Shown here piece by piece: positions 12,772 to 22,954 of a stretch of DNA of 64,000 nucleotides. The stretch is from Vibrio marisflavi CECT 7928 (GTDB taxonomy: Bacteria > Pseudomonadota > Gammaproteobacteria > Enterobacterales > Vibrionaceae). The stretch lies in NCBI RefSeq assembly GCF_921294215.1, contig NZ_CAKLDM010000002.1, positions 2,294,001 through 2,358,000 on the forward strand, given 5' to 3'. The notes below the pieces were generated by a model. It saw only the letters and a list, made by a program, of their open reading frames with translations, was not told the DNA's origin and searched no databases. The number at the start of each line of letters is the position of its first letter. The first letter of the stretch is position 1. Position numbers and translations under genes: made by a program.

Positions 12772-13441
12772 TGGTTAACTTCTCTAGTGCTGATTCTGCT
12801 GCCGCTTGCTCAGCTTTGCGACGGCTTGTTCCTATACCAATAATAGCCTCTTTTAAGTCGACCACATCACAAGAGACGGTAAACTCTTGATTATGAGCCT
12901 CACCTTTTATCTTGGTTACGGTATACACAGGAAGCGGCTTTTTTCGCCCTTGCAGGTGTTCTTGCAAACGTGTTTTAGGATCTTTCTGCGAAACACCCGG
13001 CTTGATAGACTCGAGGCGAGTCGTATACCAGCTAAGTATAATTGCTCTTACCGCCTCAACATCACTGTCTAGATAGATAGCACCAATAATGGCTTCAACT
13101 GCGTCAGCTAGAATCGAATCTCGCCTAAACCCACCACTTTTAAGCTCACCTGGACCTAATTTTAAGTAATCTCCTAACTGAAATTCACGACCTAGTTCAG
13201 CAAGCGTATGCCCTCTAACCAAAGTCGCACGCATCCGGCTCATGTCCCCTTCATTTACTTTAGGGAAGCGATGATAAAGCGCATCTGCAATTACAAAACT
13301 TAAAATTGAATCGCCCAGAAACTCAAGACGCTCATTGTGCTTACTATTGGCACTACGATGTGTCAGCGCCAAATGAATAAGCTCAGCATTATTAAACTGA
13401 TAGCCGAGCTTATTTTCTAATTTACTAATAGGAGAAGTCAT
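12764..13441 (-). CDS. rnc: Ribonuclease III
   Basis: RNase III cuts double-stranded RNA, releasing 16S and 23S precursors from the rRNA transcript and processing mRNAs. The 225-residue product matches E. coli (226). The catalytic signature [13 protein letters not shown] lies near residues 38-50 and a second acidic cluster lies in [14 protein letters not shown] double-stranded RNA-binding domain occupies the C-terminus ([18 protein letters not shown] onward). It sits in the lepA-lepB-rnc-era operon, 34 bases after lepB. In E. coli RNase III cuts its own leader; I did not identify such a hairpin with certainty here. Confidence 0.98.
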   Translation of the reverse strand: MTSPISKLENKLGYQFNNAELIHLALTHRSANSKHNERLEFLGDSILSFVIADALYHRFPKVNEGDMSRMRATLVRGHTLAELGREFQLGDYLKLGPGELKSGGFRRDSILADAVEAIIGAIYLDSDVEAVRAIILSWYTTRLESIKPGVSQKDPKTRLQEHLQGRKKPLPVYTVTKIKGEAHNQEFTVSCDVVDLKEAIIGIGTSRRKAEQAAAESALEKLTNV

Positions 13442-13475
13442 ACTCTCTCAACTGTTACTGTCTAACCCAGTTAGA

Positions 13476-14372
13476 CTATTTAATACTACCGATACGATTG
13501 AATCGAACACCCGTAGGTACCCAAGAAGGCAAAATGCTATTCGGGCTACGATCGAACTCAAAACTCATCCAAATCGCTACCGCTTTACCCACTAAGTTTG
13601 CTTTTGGCACAAAACCCCAATAACGACTATCTGCACTATTGTCTCTGTTGTCGCCCATTACAAAATACTCACCAGGTGGTACTACCCATTCATCAACACC
13701 TGGACGCGGTTGGTACTCATAAATCCTGTCCCTGCGCAAAGGGTTAATCAGAATATGATGCTCAACTTTACCAAGATGCTCGGTTTTCTCGATTAAGTGC
13801 ACGCCACCTTGAACAAAGCGGCTTTGATGCACATTGGAATCCACCACATCAGTACATTTAGAGGCACCTTTAGGCTGGATACACAATACTTTATCGCTGT
13901 TATAACGCACCACATCACCAGGCAGGCCAACGATACGTTTAATGTAATCGATGCTAGGATTTGGCGGGTAGCGGAAAACAGCAATATCACCACGTTTTGG
14001 CTCACCAGTATCTACAAGTTGATGATGCCAAACAGGATCTTTTAGCCCATAAGCAAATTTTTCCACCAAAATAAAATCGCCTACGAGTAACGTTGGCATC
14101 ATTGAACCTGATGGGATTTGAAATGGCTCATAGATGAAAGAACGTAAAATAAGAACAAATGCAATGACAGGAAAAATCGCCACGCTGTTTTCTATCCACC
14201 ATGGCTGAGTCTTAAGCTTCTTAAACGTTTGCTCATCCAAATCACTAGATTGTTCCTCTAGCTGTTTGAGTTTTTCTAAACGCTTTTTACTCCATACCCA
14301 CTTTTCGAACGCCCATACGATACCAGTCACTAATGTGACAATGACGAGTATGATTGAAAAAGTATTAGCCAT
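13476..14372 (-). CDS. lepB: Signal peptidase I
   Basis: LepB removes signal peptides from exported proteins at the periplasmic face of the inner membrane. The 298-residue protein has two N-terminal membrane segments (about 4-22 and 62-80) separated by a charged cytoplasmic loop. The catalytic Ser90 lies in QIPSGSMMPTL and the general-base Lys145 in DYIKRIVGLPGD. The family box MGDNRDNSADSRYWGFV is near the C-terminus. Length and motifs match E. coli LepB (324, with a longer loop). It follows lepA by 94 bases that hold a long stem-loop. Confidence 0.97.
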   Translation of the reverse strand: MANTFSIILVIVTLVTGIVWAFEKWVWSKKRLEKLKQLEEQSSDLDEQTFKKLKTQPWWIENSVAIFPVIAFVLILRSFIYEPFQIPSGSMMPTLLVGDFILVEKFAYGLKDPVWHHQLVDTGEPKRGDIAVFRYPPNPSIDYIKRIVGLPGDVVRYNSDKVLCIQPKGASKCTDVVDSNVHQSRFVQGGVHLIEKTEHLGKVEHHILINPLRRDRIYEYQPRPGVDEWVVPPGEYFVMGDNRDNSADSRYWGFVPKANLVGKAVAIWMSFEFDRSPNSILPSWVPTGVRFNRIGSIK

Positions 14373-14397
14373 TGATTGTCCTTACATTCAATATGAA

Positions 14398-14433
14398 AAT
14401 GAAAGTGAACCGGGAAAACCAGCCACTTTCATT
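14398..14433 (-). other. Long stem-loop between lepA and lepB
   Basis: A perfect 10-base-pair inverted repeat (AATGAAAGTG and its complement) encloses 16 bases that include a possible GG/CC inner pairing. It has no T-run, so it is more likely an RNA processing or stability element than a terminator. Function is unknown. Confidence 0.4.
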
Positions 14434-14466
14434 GAGAATTCATCAGTAAAACTTTTAACTTAATTG

Positions 14467-16260
14467 TTAATCTTTACCTACATGAAGAATCGCTAGGAAA
14501 GCTTCTTGTGGTAATTCTACGTTACCAATCTGCTTCATGCGTTTCTTACCTTCTTTCTGTTTCTTCAGTAGCTTCTTCTTACGACTCACATCACCACCGT
14601 AACACTTAGCAATAACGTTCTTTCTGAGCTGCTTAACTGTTGAACGGGCAATGATGTGGTTGCCAATTGCTGCTTGAATTGCGATATCAAACATCTGACG
14701 AGGAATGAACTCTTTCATTTTCTCAACTAACAGGCGGCCACGACTTTGCGCTTGGTCCTTATGAGTGATGATAGCCAACGCGTCTACCTTGTCACCGTTA
14801 AGCAATACGTCAACGCGAACCATATTTGATGCTTCAAAACGTTGGAAGTTGTAGTCTAGAGATGCATAGCCTCTAGAAGTCGATTTCAGACGATCAAAGA
14901 AGTCCAATACAACTTCAGCCATTGGAATATCGTAGGTCACTGCGACTTGGTTTCCGTGATAAACCATATCAACTTGAACACCACGCTTTTCAACACACAA
15001 AGTGATCACGTTGCCCAAGTATTCCGATGGAACCAAAATATTACAACGCGCGATCGGCTCTCGAATTTCTTCTAGGTCATTTACTGCAGGTAGTTTAGCT
15101 GGGCTATCAACGTACAATAGCTCCCCATCGTTTTTTTCAACTTCGTAAACTACTGTCGGCGCAGTAGTTATCAAATCAAGATCGTACTCACGCTCTAAAC
15201 GCTCTTGAATGATTTCCATATGCAGCATGCCTAAGAAGCCACAGCGGAAACCAAAGCCTAGTGCTGCTGAGTTTTCTGGCTCGTAGAATAGCGATGCATC
15301 GTTTAAGCTCAGTTTACCGAGCGCATCACGGAAGTTTTCGTAATCATCAGACGAGACTGGGAATAGGCCAGCATAAACTTGCGGCTTAACCTTCTGGAAG
15401 CCAGGAAGGGCTTCTTCGCAACCATGCTTAGCAAGAGTCAGCGTATCACCCACAGGGGCACCAAGAATGTCTTTGATACCACAAACAACCCAACCTACTT
15501 CGCCGGTTTTAAGTTCTGTCGTATCCAATTGTTTTGGCGTAAAGATACCCAGACGATCAACACCCCAAACTTGGTCTGTGCTCATCACCTTAATTTTATC
15601 GTTTTTCTTCAATACACCATTTTTAATACGCACCAAAGAAACAACACCAAGGTAATTATCAAACCAAGAGTCAATGATAAGTGCTTGCAACGGTGCTTCT
15701 GGATCGCCTTCTGGAGAAGGAATCGACGAGACAATGTTTTCTAATACATCGTCAACACCAATACCTGTTTTCGCAGAACAGCGAGTGGCTTCCATCGCGT
15801 CGATGCCAACAATCTCTTCGATTTCTTCAGCCACACGCTCTGGTTCAGCGGCTGGCAAATCGATCTTGTTTAAGATTGGCACAACCTCTAGGTCCATTTC
15901 GATTGCGGTATAGCAGTTTGCTAGGGTCTGTGCTTCTACACCTTGACCAGCATCGACCACTAGCAATGCACCTTCACATGCAGCTAGCGAGCGAGAAACT
16001 TCATAAGAAAAGTCTACGTGTCCTGGAGTATCGATGAAGTTAAGCTGATAAGTTTCACCATCTTTGGCTTTATAATCCAAAGTCACACTTTGCGCTTTGA
16101 TAGTAATACCGCGCTCACGTTCTAGATCCATTGAATCCAATACTTGTGCTTCCATCTCGCGATCACTCAGTCCTCCACAGACTTGAATTAGGCGATCAGA
16201 AAGAGTGGATTTACCATGGTCAATATGGGCGATAATCGAAAAGTTGCGAATGTGCTTCAT
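14467..16260 (-). CDS. lepA: Elongation factor 4 (LepA)
   Basis: LepA (EF4) is a ribosome-associated GTPase related to EF-G that acts in ribosome assembly and initiation or back-translocation. The 597 residues match the family. G motifs: AHIDHGKST at residues 11-19, DTPGHVDF and [11 protein letters not shown]-like domains II, III and V follow, then the LepA-specific C-terminal domain ending in the basic stretch [19 protein letters not shown]. It heads the lepA-lepB-rnc-era block and lies 185 bases downstream of rseC, as in E. coli. Nothing unusual is seen in it. Confidence 0.98.
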   Translation of the reverse strand: MKHIRNFSIIAHIDHGKSTLSDRLIQVCGGLSDREMEAQVLDSMDLERERGITIKAQSVTLDYKAKDGETYQLNFIDTPGHVDFSYEVSRSLAACEGALLVVDAGQGVEAQTLANCYTAIEMDLEVVPILNKIDLPAAEPERVAEEIEEIVGIDAMEATRCSAKTGIGVDDVLENIVSSIPSPEGDPEAPLQALIIDSWFDNYLGVVSLVRIKNGVLKKNDKIKVMSTDQVWGVDRLGIFTPKQLDTTELKTGEVGWVVCGIKDILGAPVGDTLTLAKHGCEEALPGFQKVKPQVYAGLFPVSSDDYENFRDALGKLSLNDASLFYEPENSAALGFGFRCGFLGMLHMEIIQERLEREYDLDLITTAPTVVYEVEKNDGELLYVDSPAKLPAVNDLEEIREPIARCNILVPSEYLGNVITLCVEKRGVQVDMVYHGNQVAVTYDIPMAEVVLDFFDRLKSTSRGYASLDYNFQRFEASNMVRVDVLLNGDKVDALAIITHKDQAQSRGRLLVEKMKEFIPRQMFDIAIQAAIGNHIIARSTVKQLRKNVIAKCYGGDVSRKKKLLKKQKEGKKRMKQIGNVELPQEAFLAILHVGKD

Positions 16261-16301
16261 AGGATTGGCGTAACTAAACTCGTTGCATTAAAAGAAACTA
16301 G

Positions 16302-16325
16302 AATGCCGCAATCACGCGGCATTTT
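16302..16325. terminator. Weak hairpin between rseC and lepA
   Basis: An 8-base-pair stem (AATGCCGC with its complement) and a 6-base loop lie between rseC and lepA. Only four T follow on the plus strand and there is no clean T-run on the minus strand, the direction of these genes. It may partly separate the rpoE-rse and lepA units. Confidence 0.3.
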
Positions 16326-16445
16326 ATACAGGTTGGCAGATTCTACCCAATTTCTCACCAATACGCACGAATTAACCTCAACATCACAAAATTTAAACCC
16401 TCTGGAACAATTCTCGATTGCTCTGAGCGGTTAAAACCATTGAAG

Positions 16446-16916
16446 CTAACCAATAGGCTTACCGAGCACTCGAAGCAACACAACTTCTCGTGTTGAATCT
16501 TGCTCGGCGCGATGAGAAAGCCTTTTAGCCAGTAAAATCCCTAAGAAAAGAAATAGTGCGGAAGTTAAAATGGTAACGCCCTCACCCGTTGCAAATATTG
16601 GCACTAAAACCCACTGAGAAAGCAATGCACCAACAAACAGCATAAACAGTGGAGTTAGATAAACGACGGAGGCAGACCAAAGTAAGCTTTTTTCTGGAAA
16701 GCCGATTTCGACAACCTGCCCTTCCTTTAAGGCTTTATCTGTGGCAAGTTGCCAGAACAATGTTTTGTTACCAAACGCTTTACTGACAACTCCAGTTCCA
16801 CAGCTTTTTTGAGATGAGCAGCTGGAACAACTGGTTTGCTGCTCACAACTGAGCTCTACGTCATAACCTTTGCCAGTGGAGTTTACTGCACTGACAGTTG
16901 CTAAAGCAGTCATCAT
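16446..16916 (-). CDS. rseC: SoxR-reducing / sigma-E modulating membrane protein RseC
   Basis: RseC is an inner-membrane protein; in E. coli it belongs to the Rsx-RseC system that reduces SoxR and it has a minor effect on sigma-E. The 156-residue product has an N-terminal cysteine cluster (C24, C30, C33, C39) in a CxxxxxCxxCxxxxxC pattern, then two membrane segments at about 82-100 and 106-127. The start overlaps the rseB stop (ATGA), so it is coupled to rseB at the end of rpoE-rseABC. Cysteine spacing and position fit the family well. Confidence 0.93.
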   Translation of the reverse strand: MMTALATVSAVNSTGKGYDVELSCEQQTSCSSCSSQKSCGTGVVSKAFGNKTLFWQLATDKALKEGQVVEIGFPEKSLLWSASVVYLTPLFMLFVGALLSQWVLVPIFATGEGVTILTSALFLFLGILLAKRLSHRAEQDSTREVVLLRVLGKPIG

Positions 16917-17944
16917 TGCGAACTACTCTCCGGAGCCACGTCAGTTTCAGGGCTATTATTTACTGCGTTCGAATCAGCCACTTTTTTGGCGGCTACGGGA
17001 GAAAACTTCACTGAGCGAGCTATACGAAGTGCCGTCTCAGGTGGAATATCACCAATCACAGCCACCTCATTTTTGCCACTTACATATATTTGCAAAGACC
17101 TACGACCTTGACGCACAAGCTGGCTCTTTAATGACTGATCATTCCTATCTGAAACATAGACTGAGAAGTCAAACAAACCATCTGAGTAAAGCTGGCTTTC
17201 TACCATTTGGTTTGTCCCTGATAGCTTATAACGATTGAGCTCTTCAGGTTTAAAACCATTGGGAACCCAGCTCACTTTCCAATAAGTGTGCGTAAGGTTA
17301 CCTTGAGGTAAAGACAACACTTGAGGAAGCTGGACGTTTTGCAGCTCGCCCAATGCCTTAGATACGCCATCACCTACAGCAAGAGAGATAGTTCTAAATT
17401 GCTCTAAAATGTCGCCATCCCTATCAACTAGGTCAGCTCTTAGAGGAAGTTTTGTTTTCTCATCCACCCATAGAACATACGAGTAGCGCATACCATCTTT
17501 AGATACCACACGCAGAACCTGACAAGTTGCTCCAGCCTCACGAGCTTTACCTAAAAGGACAAAGTCGTAGTACTTGCTCAGCTCATTTATATTGCTGTTC
17601 AACAATGGGATGGTCGGAGCAACCATATAATTAGCCCGAATAGTAAAGGGCTCTGAACTTGAGTCGATGTAGCTAACTTCACCACCTCTACGAATAATTT
17701 CTCGCATTGGCCCACTCAAATAAACAAGGTGAGCAAGCTGAACATTATTCTCAACCGCATGACTATAACGAAGTGGCTCAATAGTATTACGATTGATAAC
17801 GATGTAAGACAGTTGGTAGTTTAGCTGTTGACTAGCTTTGCTCATTTCACTTAGCAAAGCCTTAACCGAAGGGTTCTCAGCAGCATAGGCTGCCACCGAG
17901 CTAAAACAATAGATAACAAGTGCACAAATTAAAGACTTCTTCAT
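16913..17944 (-). CDS. rseB: Sigma-E regulatory protein RseB
   Basis: RseB is a periplasmic protein that binds the anti-sigma factor RseA and shields it from DegS; LPS intermediates displace it. The 343-residue precursor has a signal peptide with likely cleavage after AAYA (about residue 21), giving AENPSVKALL. A large LolA-like lipid-binding domain and a smaller C-terminal domain follow. The C-terminal tail is acidic and low in complexity, longer than in E. coli (318). It lies 60 bases after rseA and overlaps rseC by 4 bases. Confidence 0.95.
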   Translation of the reverse strand: MKKSLICALVIYCFSSVAAYAAENPSVKALLSEMSKASQQLNYQLSYIVINRNTIEPLRYSHAVENNVQLAHLVYLSGPMREIIRRGGEVSYIDSSSEPFTIRANYMVAPTIPLLNSNINELSKYYDFVLLGKAREAGATCQVLRVVSKDGMRYSYVLWVDEKTKLPLRADLVDRDGDILEQFRTISLAVGDGVSKALGELQNVQLPQVLSLPQGNLTHTYWKVSWVPNGFKPEELNRYKLSGTNQMVESQLYSDGLFDFSVYVSDRNDQSLKSQLVRQGRRSLQIYVSGKNEVAVIGDIPPETALRIARSVKFSPVAAKKVADSNAVNNSPETDVAPESSSQ

Positions 17945-18004
17945 TCGGCTACCAGTTTAATGTATTCATAAGTTTAGTGCGTATTCCTTATCGCTGAACA
18001 AAGA

Positions 18005-18580
18005 TCAGTTTGACTGACTTCTCATCAACATTTGCTTCTCTAGGTCATTATTATAACCACGAATAACGTTCATCTTGTATTGAGATGCAGCTTGATTACC
18101 TTCGTTACCCAAGGTAAAGCTCGCTGGCGATGTGGTACCAAATGCCATAGTTTGCAATTTATTCGTACTTTGTACAGAGGGGTCGCTAGATGAACCCGAT
18201 GGCTGGCCACCAATGCTCATTACAACAGCGAGCGTTACGCTAGCAGCGACAGCCACTTGCCCAAACGGAGACAACCATTTAGGTAAGCGTCGACGTGCAG
18301 AGGCAGGTTTCGGTTGCGCTTCTAACTTCGCATCTTCTAGGTTCAAGACTTTATCAGAGTGCAAAGGGTTATGAGCTGGCTCATTTTCTAAAGCTAAAGC
18401 TACACTCTCAGCAATATTCCATTCTGGTTTTTCAGGTGCCTCACCGCGCATAACATCACCTATTAAGTGATAGTTTTTCCACGACTGAATACCCTCTTGA
18501 TCATTCTCTAATTCCGAAATCAGAGACTTATCAATCATCTCTCCGTCCATGAGTGCTGAAAGTTTTTCTTTGTCAGCCAT
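18005..18580 (-). CDS. rseA: Anti-sigma-E factor RseA
   Basis: RseA spans the inner membrane and sequesters sigma-E on its cytoplasmic side until DegS and RseP cleave it during envelope stress. The frame is open to 18655, but the start at 18580 gives MADKEKLSALMDGE, the typical RseA N-terminus, preceded by GGTGG at a suitable distance. The preferred product is 191 residues. A cytoplasmic sigma-binding domain (to about residue 95) is followed by one membrane segment, VAVAASVTLAVVMSIGG, and a periplasmic tail. It starts just after the rpoE stop and the two genes are surely co-transcribed. Confidence 0.94.
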   Translation of the reverse strand: MADKEKLSALMDGEMIDKSLISELENDQEGIQSWKNYHLIGDVMRGEAPEKPEWNIAESVALALENEPAHNPLHSDKVLNLEDAKLEAQPKPASARRRLPKWLSPFGQVAVAASVTLAVVMSIGGQPSGSSSDPSVQSTNKLQTMAFGTTSPASFTLGNEGNQAASQYKMNVIRGYNNDLEKQMLMRSQSN

Positions 18581-18605
18581 TATTTCCACCATTTCTATTA
18601 GTGCT

Positions 18606-19184
18606 TTAACGTTGCAAAAGAGGTTTAATCTTCTTTTCCACCGCTTCACGAGCACGGAATATACGAGAACGCACTGTTCCCACTGGACAATCCATCACTT
18701 CAGCAATTTCTTCATAACTTAAGCCATCTAGCTCGCGCAAAGTCATCGCTGTTTTCAAATCTTCTGGTAGTGCCTCGATAGAACTAAATACAACACGCTT
18801 CAATTCGTTGGACAACGTTAAGTTCTCCGGGTTCGATATTTCTTTCAACGCACTACTACTTTCGTAATATTCTGCTTCTTCAGCATCTACATCGCTTGCG
18901 GGTGGCCTCCTGCTCTGCGCGACAATGTGATTTTTAGCGGTATTGACAGCTATCCTATATAACCAAGTATAGAACGCGCTTTCACCACGGAAACTGGGAA
19001 TTGCACGATACGCCTTAATAAAGGCTTCTTGGGCGACGTCGGCAACGTCTCCAGAATTGCTCACGTATCGAGAAATAAGATTGCATACTTTGTTTTGATA
19101 CCTTAAAACCAAAAGGTTAAATGCTTGCTTATCTCCGCTCTGTACTCGCTCTATCAATACTTGATCGGTCAGTTGCTCGTTCAT
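18606..19184 (-). CDS. rpoE: RNA polymerase sigma-E factor
   Basis: Sigma-E (RpoE, sigma-24) directs transcription of envelope-stress genes. The 192-residue protein has region 2 with FNLLVLRYQNKVCNLI and DVAQEAFIKAYR, and region 4 with MTLRELDGLSYEEIAEVM and CPVGTVRSRIFRARE. Length and sequence match the E. coli protein (191). It is followed by rseA, rseB and rseC, its own regulators, in the conserved order. A candidate autoregulatory sigma-E promoter lies about 100 bases upstream. nadB is divergent on the other side, as in E. coli. Confidence 0.98.
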   Translation of the reverse strand: MNEQLTDQVLIERVQSGDKQAFNLLVLRYQNKVCNLISRYVSNSGDVADVAQEAFIKAYRAIPSFRGESAFYTWLYRIAVNTAKNHIVAQSRRPPASDVDAEEAEYYESSSALKEISNPENLTLSNELKRVVFSSIEALPEDLKTAMTLRELDGLSYEEIAEVMDCPVGTVRSRIFRAREAVEKKIKPLLQR

Positions 19185-19509
19185 TCGAGCGTGTACTCCT
19201 ATTGTTATTCACCCTATCTACTGCGAGACATGAGCTTTTATTATGCAAAATGTAGTATTGACACCACCGCTAACATGAGCAGTATTGTGACCTAGGAATG
19301 CAAAAAAAGTTCAAAACTTTCGTAAATTTTTTATCAACTCAATTTGCCATTATGATGTAATGTTTATGGGTTCGCTTAACACAAATCTAAAGTCGAACTC
19401 AGCGAAAAGCAATGGGATGTAAAAATAATTGTATTCTATTCAACTGTATTTATAGATTTTCTTTATATAAGCTGAATGCTATTTCATCAGCTCAGGACCG
19501 AACAGTATT
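19185..19509. other. Divergent rpoE/nadB promoter region
   Basis: This 325-base intergenic stretch holds a sigma-E-like promoter for rpoE (19285-19313). It is AT-rich towards nadB, with no further operator that I can name. Confidence 0.6.
19285..19313 (-). promoter_or_regulatory. Candidate sigma-E promoter of rpoE
   Basis: On the minus strand TGAACTT (19307-19313) is followed after 16 bases by TCACAA (19285-19290). This resembles the sigma-E pattern GGAACTT - 16 bases - TCTGA, and autoregulation of rpoE by sigma-E is known in E. coli. The -10 match is imperfect. Confidence 0.45.
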
Positions 19510-21117
19510 ATGAACGCACACCGTGAACATGTATGTGACGTATTAGTAGTGGGGAGCGGAGCAGCCGGTCTCTCATTAGCCCTTCGTATCGCAGAGCATG
19601 CCAAAGTAATTGTACTCAGCAAAGGACCACGCAGCGAAGGTGCAACTTACTATGCGCAAGGTGGTATTGCTGCCGTATTTGACGAGTCAGACAGCATCGA
19701 ATCGCACATTCAAGATACCCATATCGCTGGTGCAGGCATCTGTGAGCAAGATGCCGTTAAATTTATCGCAGAGAATGCGAAAGAGTGTGTCCAATGGCTA
19801 ATTGATGGCGGAGTCCCTTTCGATAGAGAGGAGAACGACAAAGATGGCCAACCGAAATATCACCTAAATCAAGAAGGCGGCCATAGCCACAGACGAATTC
19901 TTCATGCCGCCGACGCCACTGGCATGGCAATGCAAACCTCTCTCCAAGACAACGTCAACAATCACCCAAACATCGAAATTTATGAGCGCTATAACGCACT
20001 CGATTTAATTACTGAAGAAAAAATTGGCGGCGATAAAAACAAAGTAGTCGGAGCGTATATTTGGAATAGAGCCGACGAACATGTAGAAACAGTAAGAGCA
20101 AAATTTGTTGTTCTAGCAACTGGTGGTGCATCCAAGGTATATCAATACACCTCTAACCCAGACGTATCTTCTGGAGATGGCATTGCTATGGCTTGGAGGG
20201 CAGGATGTCGAGTCGCAAACCTAGAGTTTAACCAATTCCATCCAACTTGCTTATATCACCCTGAAGCAAGGAACTTCCTGCTAACCGAAGCTCTGCGTGG
20301 CGAAGGGGCTCATTTACTTCGTCCAGATGGCACTCGTTTTATGCCAGATTTTGATGAGCGAGAAGAGCTAGCCCCGCGTGACGTCGTCGCTAGAGCTATC
20401 GACTATGAGATGAAAAGACTTGGTGTTGACTGCATGTACCTAGACATCAGCCATAAACCTGTTGAGTTCATCGAAAAGCACTTCCCGACCATTCATATGC
20501 GTCTGCAAGATCTCGATATCGACATGACCAAAGAGCCGATCCCAATTGTTCCAGCAGCCCACTATACTTGTGGCGGCGTAATGGTAAACAAGAGCGGCGA
20601 AGCCGACCTTGAACAGCTCTATGCTATCGGAGAAGTCAGCTATACTGGGCTGCATGGTGCAAATCGTATGGCATCTAATTCACTATTAGAGTGTGTGGTT
20701 TACGCTTGGTCTGCTGCAAAAGACATTCTAGATAAGCTGCCAAACGCAACGCTGCCAAATTCAATTCCGGCTTGGGATGAAAGCCAAGTGTGTGACTCTG
20801 ACGAAGAGGTTGTCATTCAACATAACTGGCATGAGCTTCGCCTATTTATGTGGGACTACATGGGGATTGTTCGTACTGACAAGCGACTAGAGCGAGCGCT
20901 TCGTCGTATACAGCTACTTCAACAAGAAACTCACGAGTATTACAGTAACTTCCGGGTATCCAACAACTTACTCGAGCTACGTAATTTGCTACAAGTTGCT
21001 GAGCTAATGGTTCGTTGTGCAATGCAGCGTAAGGAGAGTAGAGGGCTGCATTATACCCTAGACTACCCAAACCTAATCGAAAACAGTGGCCCAACAATTT
21101 TAGAACCAAGTCGTTAA
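19510..21117 (+). CDS. nadB: L-aspartate oxidase
   Basis: NadB oxidises L-aspartate to iminoaspartate with FAD, the first step of de novo NAD synthesis. The 535-residue product (540 in E. coli) has the N-terminal FAD-binding motif [17 protein letters not shown], the active-site segment [12 protein letters not shown] and the FAD-contacting HTTCGG-like stretch, here [10 protein letters not shown], followed by [12 protein letters not shown]. The succinate dehydrogenase flavoprotein-type C-terminal helical domain is complete. It diverges from rpoE and converges on cptA/sdhE. A possible AGGA ribosome site lies 12 bases upstream, slightly far. Confidence 0.97.
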   Translation: MNAHREHVCDVLVVGSGAAGLSLALRIAEHAKVIVLSKGPRSEGATYYAQGGIAAVFDESDSIESHIQDTHIAGAGICEQDAVKFIAENAKECVQWLIDGGVPFDREENDKDGQPKYHLNQEGGHSHRRILHAADATGMAMQTSLQDNVNNHPNIEIYERYNALDLITEEKIGGDKNKVVGAYIWNRADEHVETVRAKFVVLATGGASKVYQYTSNPDVSSGDGIAMAWRAGCRVANLEFNQFHPTCLYHPEARNFLLTEALRGEGAHLLRPDGTRFMPDFDEREELAPRDVVARAIDYEMKRLGVDCMYLDISHKPVEFIEKHFPTIHMRLQDLDIDMTKEPIPIVPAAHYTCGGVMVNKSGEADLEQLYAIGEVSYTGLHGANRMASNSLLECVVYAWSAAKDILDKLPNATLPNSIPAWDESQVCDSDEEVVIQHNWHELRLFMWDYMGIVRTDKRLERALRRIQLLQQETHEYYSNFRVSNNLLELRNLLQVAELMVRCAMQRKESRGLHYTLDYPNLIENSGPTILEPSR

Positions 21118-21130
21118 CCAACTCTGTTAG

Positions 21131-21155
21131 AAGGGGGAGCTATTCCCCTTTCTTT
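21131..21155 (+). terminator. Terminator between convergent nadB and cptA
   Basis: A GC-rich stem AAGGGG/CCCCTT with an 8-base loop is followed by TCTTT on the plus strand. It overlaps the last codons of cptA on the opposite strand. Confidence 0.5.
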
Positions 21156-21547
21156 AGATAACGTAAATAAACCAAAAAACGACGATAGTCTTTTTCAGTT
21201 AAACTATCCCTCCACAAACTCCACCTTCTACCTTTTTTATCTGAAAAAACAATAAACAATGGCGCATAAGCAAAGAGTACTTTGCTAGGGTGATAATGTT
21301 CATTACTCAAGGTCAACTTGCCACTCTGAGTGACCTGAAAGAAACCTGATATAGCTCTTGGGATCAATGAGCCACCTAGAAATAGGGTAATTACTAATCC
21401 AATCAAATAGGAAGAGATTGCAAGTGGTAAGGGCGAAATGATACAAACGCACACTGCAAACTGAAAAACCAATAGATTTGCAATGCGCGCCTTAAAAGAG
21501 TGGTGAGCGAATAGACTAACGGACTTTGCTAAGGTTATGGGCGACAA
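21140..21547 (-). CDS. cptA: YgfX/CptA-like inner-membrane protein
   Basis: The 135-residue protein has the length and layout of E. coli YgfX (CptA): a short N-terminal part, a hydrophobic hairpin at about residues 22-60 giving two membrane segments, then a soluble domain ending in basic residues. In E. coli YgfX was reported as the toxin partner of SdhE acting on cytoskeletal proteins; other work links it to SdhE flavinylation. Here it overlaps the 3' end of sdhE by 32 bases and no downstream alternative start codon looks better, so the genes are tightly coupled. Similarity is in pattern more than in residues, so I keep moderate confidence. Confidence 0.75.
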   Translation of the reverse strand: MSPITLAKSVSLFAHHSFKARIANLLVFQFAVCVCIISPLPLAISSYLIGLVITLFLGGSLIPRAISGFFQVTQSGKLTLSNEHYHPSKVLFAYAPLFIVFSDKKGRRWSLWRDSLTEKDYRRFLVYLRYLKKGE

Positions 21548-21776
21548 TTTTATCTACCATGGCCGCATGACCTAGGTTTTCGCTTCGTCCATGCCCCATA
21601 ACCCATGTGAACAAGTCTGGGTCATCGCATTCAAGAAGAGAAACAAAGTCTTTTTGTTCGTTTTCGGACAAAGAATCAAAGCACTCTTCAAAAAAGGGCA
21701 TTATGACTACGTCCAACTCCAACATACCTCTGCGACAAGCCCACTTGATTCGCGCTTTTTCTTCATCGGTGTACAT
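21516..21776 (-). CDS. sdhE: FAD assembly factor SdhE
   Basis: SdhE (YgfY) helps attach FAD covalently to succinate dehydrogenase and fumarate reductase flavoproteins. The 86-residue product contains the diagnostic RGxxE motif at residues 16-20 (within ACRRGMLELDVVI) and has the expected all-helical size (88 in E. coli). It is followed by the overlapping cptA gene and is divergent from ygfZ, the arrangement seen in E. coli (ygfX-sdhE and ygfZ). Confidence is high from motif, length and context. Confidence 0.94.
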   Translation of the reverse strand: MYTDEEKARIKWACRRGMLELDVVIMPFFEECFDSLSENEQKDFVSLLECDDPDLFTWVMGHGRSENLGHAAMVDKIVAHNLSKVR

Positions 21777-21982
21777 ACAGTCCTCACAAGACTAATCCTT
21801 ATAATGGGCAGAGTGTAACAAGCGGCTACCATTCCAACTAGTGTCGATATCACACTCCTTGATTGAGCCAATAAATTCCAAGGTTTGTCGTTAAAAAATT
21901 CACCACAATGCTGCTTGCAGTTGCTAAGCAATTGGCTTTACCATGTGTTGCAGTAAATCAGCAATAATCAAAGGTGCCTAGA

Positions 21983-22954
21983 ATGAGCTGGCAAAGTGAG
22001 TTTCCCTCGCTAACAATCACTGAAAATGACACGCTTCCTAAATTAACTGTCTCTCATTTAGTTTCATGGGGTGCTATAACCGTCACAGGCGATGACAAGA
22101 AATCCTACCTACAAGGTCAATTAACTTGCGACGTGGTTTCTTTGCCAGAAGATCAAAGCACTTTGGGTGCCCACTGCGATGCCAAAGGCAAAGCGTGGAC
22201 GATATTCCGTCTATTCTCACATCAAGATGGCTACGCAATGCTTCAGCCTCTTTCTGCTATTGAAAAAGAGCTAACTGAGATAAAGAAATACGCTGTATTT
22301 TCTAAAGTCACTATTGAGGAATCTCAAGGTGTATTGCTGGGCATTATGGGCGAAGAAGCTGACACCTACATCGATACATTGAGCGAAGATACTGGTCATG
22401 TCCGCAAGATTGAAAATGGCACGGCCGTTAAAATCAGCGATCAGCGCTGGCTACTGTTGGTAAACGAAGAATCAGCGAGAAACATCGTAGAAACTGCAGA
22501 TGCCGTTAAAGCCCATGAAGCGCTCTGGAGTATGGCCGATATTCTACAAGGGCTGCCTATTGTCAATCAAGATGCGCAAAATGAGTACATTCCTCAAGCG
22601 TTTAATCTACAAGCTTTGGGCGGGATTAGCTTCAGCAAAGGCTGTTATACAGGACAAGAAATGGTCGCCAGAGCTAAATACCGTGGTATAAACAAGCGTG
22701 CGATGTACATAGTTAAAGGCAAGCTGACGGCCTCTATTACTGAAGGTTCAAGCGTTGAAATAGAACGTTCTGTTGGTGAAAACTGGCGCAAGGCTGGCAC
22801 ATTGTTAGCGCACTACCAGTATGCAGACGGTTGTGTAATTGGCCTCATCGTACTGCCTAATAATTTAGAGCAAGAAACGAACCTAAGAGCTTGTTCTGAG
22901 CCTGAATCTATATGGACGATTCAACCACTTCCTTACTCAATTAGTGATGAATAA
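21983..22954 (+). CDS. ygfZ: tRNA-modifying / Fe-S cluster repair protein YgfZ
   Basis: YgfZ is a folate-binding protein related to the GcvT domain that supports assembly or repair of certain Fe-S enzymes, including MiaB. The family signature [17 protein letters not shown], with its conserved cysteine, is present near residue 227. A GTG nine bases upstream keeps the frame open, but ATG at 21983 has an AAGG site and gives [10 protein letters not shown], so I prefer it (323 residues; E. coli 326). The stop overlaps the start of the next gene, a YbaK-like deacylase, suggesting coupled translation. It is divergent from sdhE. Confidence 0.95.
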   Translation: MSWQSEFPSLTITENDTLPKLTVSHLVSWGAITVTGDDKKSYLQGQLTCDVVSLPEDQSTLGAHCDAKGKAWTIFRLFSHQDGYAMLQPLSAIEKELTEIKKYAVFSKVTIEESQGVLLGIMGEEADTYIDTLSEDTGHVRKIENGTAVKISDQRWLLLVNEESARNIVETADAVKAHEALWSMADILQGLPIVNQDAQNEYIPQAFNLQALGGISFSKGCYTGQEMVARAKYRGINKRAMYIVKGKLTASITEGSSVEIERSVGENWRKAGTLLAHYQYADGCVIGLIVLPNNLEQETNLRACSEPESIWTIQPLPYSISDE

